This document shows, in pieces, positions 61,574-64,000 of a stretch of DNA of 64,000 bases. The notes under the pieces are model-generated. The model saw only the letters and a program-made list of their open reading frames with translations, was not told the origin of the DNA and made no database searches. The number at the start of each line of letters is the position of its first letter. The first letter of the stretch is position 1. Source of the DNA: Micromonospora pisi (lineage in GTDB: Bacteria > Actinomycetota > Actinomycetes > Mycobacteriales > Micromonosporaceae). The stretch covers positions 310,001 to 374,000 of the forward strand of contig NZ_RBKT01000001.1 of the NCBI RefSeq assembly GCF_003633685.1, written 5' to 3'. The position numbers and the translations under genes were made by a program.

Positions 61574-62458
61574 TCAGCCCGAGGTACGACCGGAGAGCTG
61601 CTCGACCAGCTTGAGCAGCGCCGAGTGGTCGAGTCCGCCGTGCCCCTGCGCCTTCAGCGCGGCGATGAGCTGGGCGACCGCCGCACCGAGCGGGATCACC
61701 ACCCCCGCCTCGCGCGCCGCCGAGGTGACGATGCCCATGTCCTTGTGGTGCAGGTCGATCCGGAACCCGGGCTGGAACTCCCGGGCCAGCATGCCGGCCG
61801 CCTTCCGGTCGAGGATCCGGTTGCCGGCCAGGCCGCCGGCGAGCACCCGGACCGCGGCCTCGGTGTCCACCCCGTACGCCTCCAGGAAGACGATCGCCTC
61901 GGCGACGAGTTCGATGGTCCCGGCGACGATCAACTGGTTCGCGGCTTTGACGGTCTGCCCGGAGCCGTGCGGGCCGACGTGCACGATGGTCGCCCCGACC
62001 ACCTCCAGCAGCGGGCGGGCGGCCTCGAAATCGGCCGCGTCACCGCCGACCATGATGGAGAGGGTGCCCTCGATCGCACCCTGCTCGCCGCCGCTGACCG
62101 GTGCGTCGAGGACCCGTACGCCGTAGGGCTTCGCGGCCTCGGCCACCCCCTGGGCGGTCTTCGGCGAGATGCTGCTCATGTCGATGTAGAGCTGCCCCGG
62201 ACGGGCGGTGGCGAGAATGCCGCCCTCGCCGAGGGCGACCGCCTCGACGTCCGGCGAGTCGGGGACCATGGTGATGACCACGTCGGACTCCTGGACCGCC
62301 TCGACGATGCCGGCGGCGGCGCGTCCACCACCGGCCGCCAGCGCCTCGGTCCGGGCCGGGCTGTAGTCGTAACCGATCACGTCGAAGCCGGCCTTCACCA
62401 GGTTTCCGGCCATCGGGCCGCCCATGATGCCGAGGCCGATGAACCCCACGCGTGTCAT
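61574..62458 (-). CDS. glxR: 2-hydroxy-3-oxopropionate (tartronate semialdehyde) reductase
   Basis: The 294-residue enzyme belongs to the beta-hydroxyacid dehydrogenase family: VGFIGLGIMGGPMAGNL (NAD(P) site, 4-20), DMSSISPKTA, the substrate motif LDAPVSGGEQGA (about 116-127) and the catalytic lysine in GSGQTVKAANQL. Final residues HKDMGIVTSAAREAG are also typical. It reduces the Gcl product tartronate semialdehyde to D-glycerate. GAGGAG lies nine bases before the ATG. Its promoter at 62569-62597 carries the island operator. I see no glycerate kinase gene in the window. Confidence 0.9.
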   Translation of the reverse strand: MTRVGFIGLGIMGGPMAGNLVKAGFDVIGYDYSPARTEALAAGGGRAAAGIVEAVQESDVVITMVPDSPDVEAVALGEGGILATARPGQLYIDMSSISPKTAQGVAEAAKPYGVRVLDAPVSGGEQGAIEGTLSIMVGGDAADFEAARPLLEVVGATIVHVGPHGSGQTVKAANQLIVAGTIELVAEAIVFLEAYGVDTEAAVRVLAGGLAGNRILDRKAAGMLAREFQPGFRIDLHHKDMGIVTSAAREAGVVIPLGAAVAQLIAALKAQGHGGLDHSALLKLVEQLSGRTSG

Positions 62459-62568
62459 ATCAGCGATCTCCTCACGTAGCTCCAGGTCTCACTGCCGGCG
62501 CGGTGGGGCGGTAGGTCGGGCCGCCGCCCGCCTACCACCCGGCGGGGACACCGCAGTCACCCCCTAGG

Positions 62569-62597
62569 ATTCTGTATGCAGTATGGAAGCCCGTCAA
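62569..62597 (-). promoter_or_regulatory. Promoter with overlapping operator of the glxR-pyk operon
   Basis: On the minus strand TTGACG (62597-62592), a 17-base spacer and CAGAAT (62574-62569) form a good promoter. The operator CATACTGCATACAGAAT (minus strand, 62585-62569) covers the spacer end and the -10. It implies a leader of about 100 bases before glxR. Confidence 0.7.
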
Positions 62598-62641
62598 GGC
62601 GTTGCCGTCCCGGCGCCGAGACGCCCGCTACTGCGGCACGG

Positions 62642-63022
62642 TCAGGCGAGAGCGCCCACCGGCGCGACGACGGCACCGTCCACGGGACACACCCACACGG
62701 CAACGGCGCCGCGTACGGTCGCGGTCAGCGGATGGTTGTCGGGATGGCGCGGGCAGACGGGCCAGTTCGTCGCCGCCCGCCGCCACAACTCCTCGATCAC
62801 CCACTCCTGCACCTGGTCGGCGACGTGCGCGACGCGATCGGGTGCCGGCTGCGCCACGATGGCGCTGACACCCACACCACTGCCGTCCGGGCTCCACAGC
62901 ATCGCCGACTCGGCCCCCGGGTCGCGGGTCCAGTCGTCGTCCCGGATGTCGGGCAGGGGTGCGCCGGTCGCGTTGATGTCCCGCAACACCGGCTCCAGCG
63001 CCTGCCGCAACACGTCACCCAT
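62642..63022 (-). CDS. Hypothetical protein with CPxH...CPxD motif
   Basis: I choose ATG 63022, nine bases after GGAGA, over the ATG at 63031 that abuts it. The 126-residue protein has an N-terminal helical part (MGDVLRQALEPVLRDI), a central domain (AHVADQVQEWVIEELW) and a C-terminal WPVCPRHPDNHPL and VWVCPVDG pair. The Cys/His spacing suggests a small zinc knuckle. Similar 'CPxHPxxHPL' proteins of unknown function are widespread in actinobacteria. It is just outside the island, with no operator of its own, and follows the partial gene at 63070 on the same strand. Confidence 0.65.
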   Translation of the reverse strand: MGDVLRQALEPVLRDINATGAPLPDIRDDDWTRDPGAESAMLWSPDGSGVGVSAIVAQPAPDRVAHVADQVQEWVIEELWRRAATNWPVCPRHPDNHPLTATVRGAVAVWVCPVDGAVVAPVGALA

Positions 63023-63069
63023 GGCGACCATTCTCCGTTTCCGCGAGGCGCGCGGCCACGGAATTCGAT

Positions 63070-63999
63070 CTACTGCCCGCCCCGGTCCGCACCGGGGGAC
63101 GTACGACGCCCGGGCGCCTCGGCCCGCCAGGTACGGACGTACTTGGCCGCGGTGCCGCGCTCGGCCGGCGTGAGCTGGAGTTCCCGCACCGCGAGGTCGG
63201 TGAGGGAGGAGTTGTCCCGCTCGTCGTCGGCGGAGACCATGGCGTCGAGCAGGGCGTGCACCCGGGACCGCAACGAGCCCTCCCCCGGGGCCGGGACCGG
63301 GGCCACACCCCGGGCCGCCCGTACCGGGTCGGCCGCCGGCATCGCGGCGACCTGGGCGGGCGCGAGCGTACGCGTCGCCGCCGCGGCGACCAGATCGGGC
63401 AGCGGGCGCTCGGTGATCGGCACCACCGGCACCGGTCCGCCCGGTGCGGCGATCTCCGACCCGACCTCCGGTGCCGGTTCGGGCTCCGCATCCACATCCG
63501 ACTCGACGTCCACCCCGGTCGACGCCGGCCGCGCGGGCGCCGGTTCCCGTTCCGGACCGGTCCGCGCGGGGCGCCGCTGGCTGGTCGAGAAGATGGCGCT
63601 CACCTCGGCCGTCAACGCGTCCCAGCGCGGCCGCACCGGCTCCGGCCGCTCGACGGAATCACCCCGCCCGCTCCCGTCCGGCGCGGAGTCGTCCACACTC
63701 TCGGCCACGCGGTCCGCCCGGTCCGTGCGTCCGTTCGCGCGGTCAGCCACCCGGTGGGTACGCCCGTTCGCCCGGTCCCCGCGTCCATTCGCCCTGCTCA
63801 CCCGCGCGGTCGCCCGCTCCTCCGACTCGACACGCACGGCCGACGAACCCGGCTTACCGGCAGTTGCCTCCGCCTTGACCGACTGACCGGCCGCCACCTC
63901 CGACTGACCGGCCGCCACCTCCGACTGACCGGCCGTCCCGTCCGGGCTCCCGGCCACCGCGTCCAGCGGGACCGGCTGACCGGCGGCCACGTCCGATGG
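63070..63999 (-). CDS. Low-complexity acidic/Ala-rich protein of unknown function (runs off the right edge)
   Basis: The frame is open to the window end without a stop; a GTG at 63990 is the first possible start inside, so the true N-terminus may lie outside. The N-terminal half is disordered, with AAGQSEV repeats and an Arg/Asn/Gly-rich stretch (RANGRGDRANGRTHRV). The C-terminal 70 residues are helical and ordered (SLRSRVHALLDAMVSADD to GTAAKYVRTWRAEAPG). I recognise no family; the architecture resembles regulators or partition-type proteins with long linkers, but this is weak. A 21-base direct repeat coding for the AAGQSEV units lies at about 63888-63930. Confidence 0.55.
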   Translation of the reverse strand, partial: PSDVAAGQPVPLDAVAGSPDGTAGQSEVAAGQSEVAAGQSVKAEATAGKPGSSAVRVESEERATARVSRANGRGDRANGRTHRVADRANGRTDRADRVAESVDDSAPDGSGRGDSVERPEPVRPRWDALTAEVSAIFSTSQRRPARTGPEREPAPARPASTGVDVESDVDAEPEPAPEVGSEIAAPGGPVPVVPITERPLPDLVAAAATRTLAPAQVAAMPAADPVRAARGVAPVPAPGEGSLRSRVHALLDAMVSADDERDNSSLTDLAVRELQLTPAERGTAAKYVRTWRAEAPGRRTSPGADRGGQ

Positions 64000-64000
64000 A

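Noticed and set aside
63888-63930. Short direct repeats as a CRISPR remnant
   Set aside because: They are in-frame codon repeats for AAGQSEV units without spacers.

Overview
The window is very GC-rich DNA with strong third-position GC bias, many GTG/TTG starts and 4-nt stop/start overlaps, which is typical of an actinomycete. Three things point to the family Micromonosporaceae (Micromonospora/Salinispora-like): the AAGGAAGGGCCCCTT-type paired palindrome at 24704-24756, which I recognise as an interspersed element of those genomes; the F420-dependent oxidoreductase; and the SapB-type lanthipeptide tail at the left edge. I see no tRNA, rRNA, CRISPR array, insertion sequence or phage gene.

Left part (1-37 kb). 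The window opens on the last 17 codons of a SapB/RamS-like class III lanthipeptide precursor, followed by two convergent LuxR-type response regulators that look like RamR relatives. Next come mostly single genes and short operons: a class I/II aminotransferase, a Pro/Thr-rich membrane-anchored protein, a GNAT, an aldo/keto reductase, a secreted GH27 alpha-galactosidase, a cyclodeaminase/FolD pair in which FolD has lost its catalytic lysine, an F420 oxidoreductase, and a redox-signalling pair (receiver-thioredoxin-reductase fusion plus cyclic-nucleotide-domain histidine kinase). These are followed by an SDR/MFS/LtrA run, an M20 amidohydrolase/epimerase/enolase-superfamily operon, a Tat-exported beta-carbonic anhydrase, secreted esterases, the mutA-mutB-meaB operon, and soluble transhydrogenase divergent from a LysR regulator.

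Right part (35.6-62.5 kb). This is an oxalate/formate/glyoxylate island. Oxalate can enter through an OxlT-type MFS carrier. It is activated by formyl-CoA:oxalate CoA-transferase (Frc). Oxalyl-CoA is then decarboxylated by a ThDP enzyme of the oxalyl-CoA decarboxylase/2-hydroxyacyl-CoA lyase group, and the formate is oxidised by an NAD-dependent formate dehydrogenase. Alternatively oxalyl-CoA may be reduced to glyoxylate by a ketopantoate-reductase-like (PanE2-type) enzyme, or possibly by the aldehyde dehydrogenase. Glyoxylate is assimilated by Gcl, Hyi and GlxR towards glycerate, with a pyruvate-kinase-like protein downstream. SucCD and an ADP-forming acyl-CoA synthetase could replenish CoA donors. 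FdhD and MoeA point to a molybdenum formate dehydrogenase elsewhere in the genome. A divergent Nramp-like transporter, a small membrane protein and a TerC protein form one operon inside the island.

The strongest observation is regulatory. A near-palindromic motif, consensus TGCATACnGTAT, occurs at seven separate intergenic positions in the island (37.1, 38.3, 43.0, 46.2/46.6, 54.1, 58.8 and 62.6 kb). It usually overlaps a recognisable -10 or -35 box, including one upstream of a GntR/FCD regulator inside the island. I did not notice the motif in the first 37 kb. This suggests one local regulon controlled by that GntR protein. Two of the sites lie in 68-bp intergenic repeats that differ at one base. 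Several enzymes in the island are atypical: Gcl carries the canonical ThDP glutamate, the pyruvate kinase lacks the B domain, and the Nramp protein lacks DPGN.
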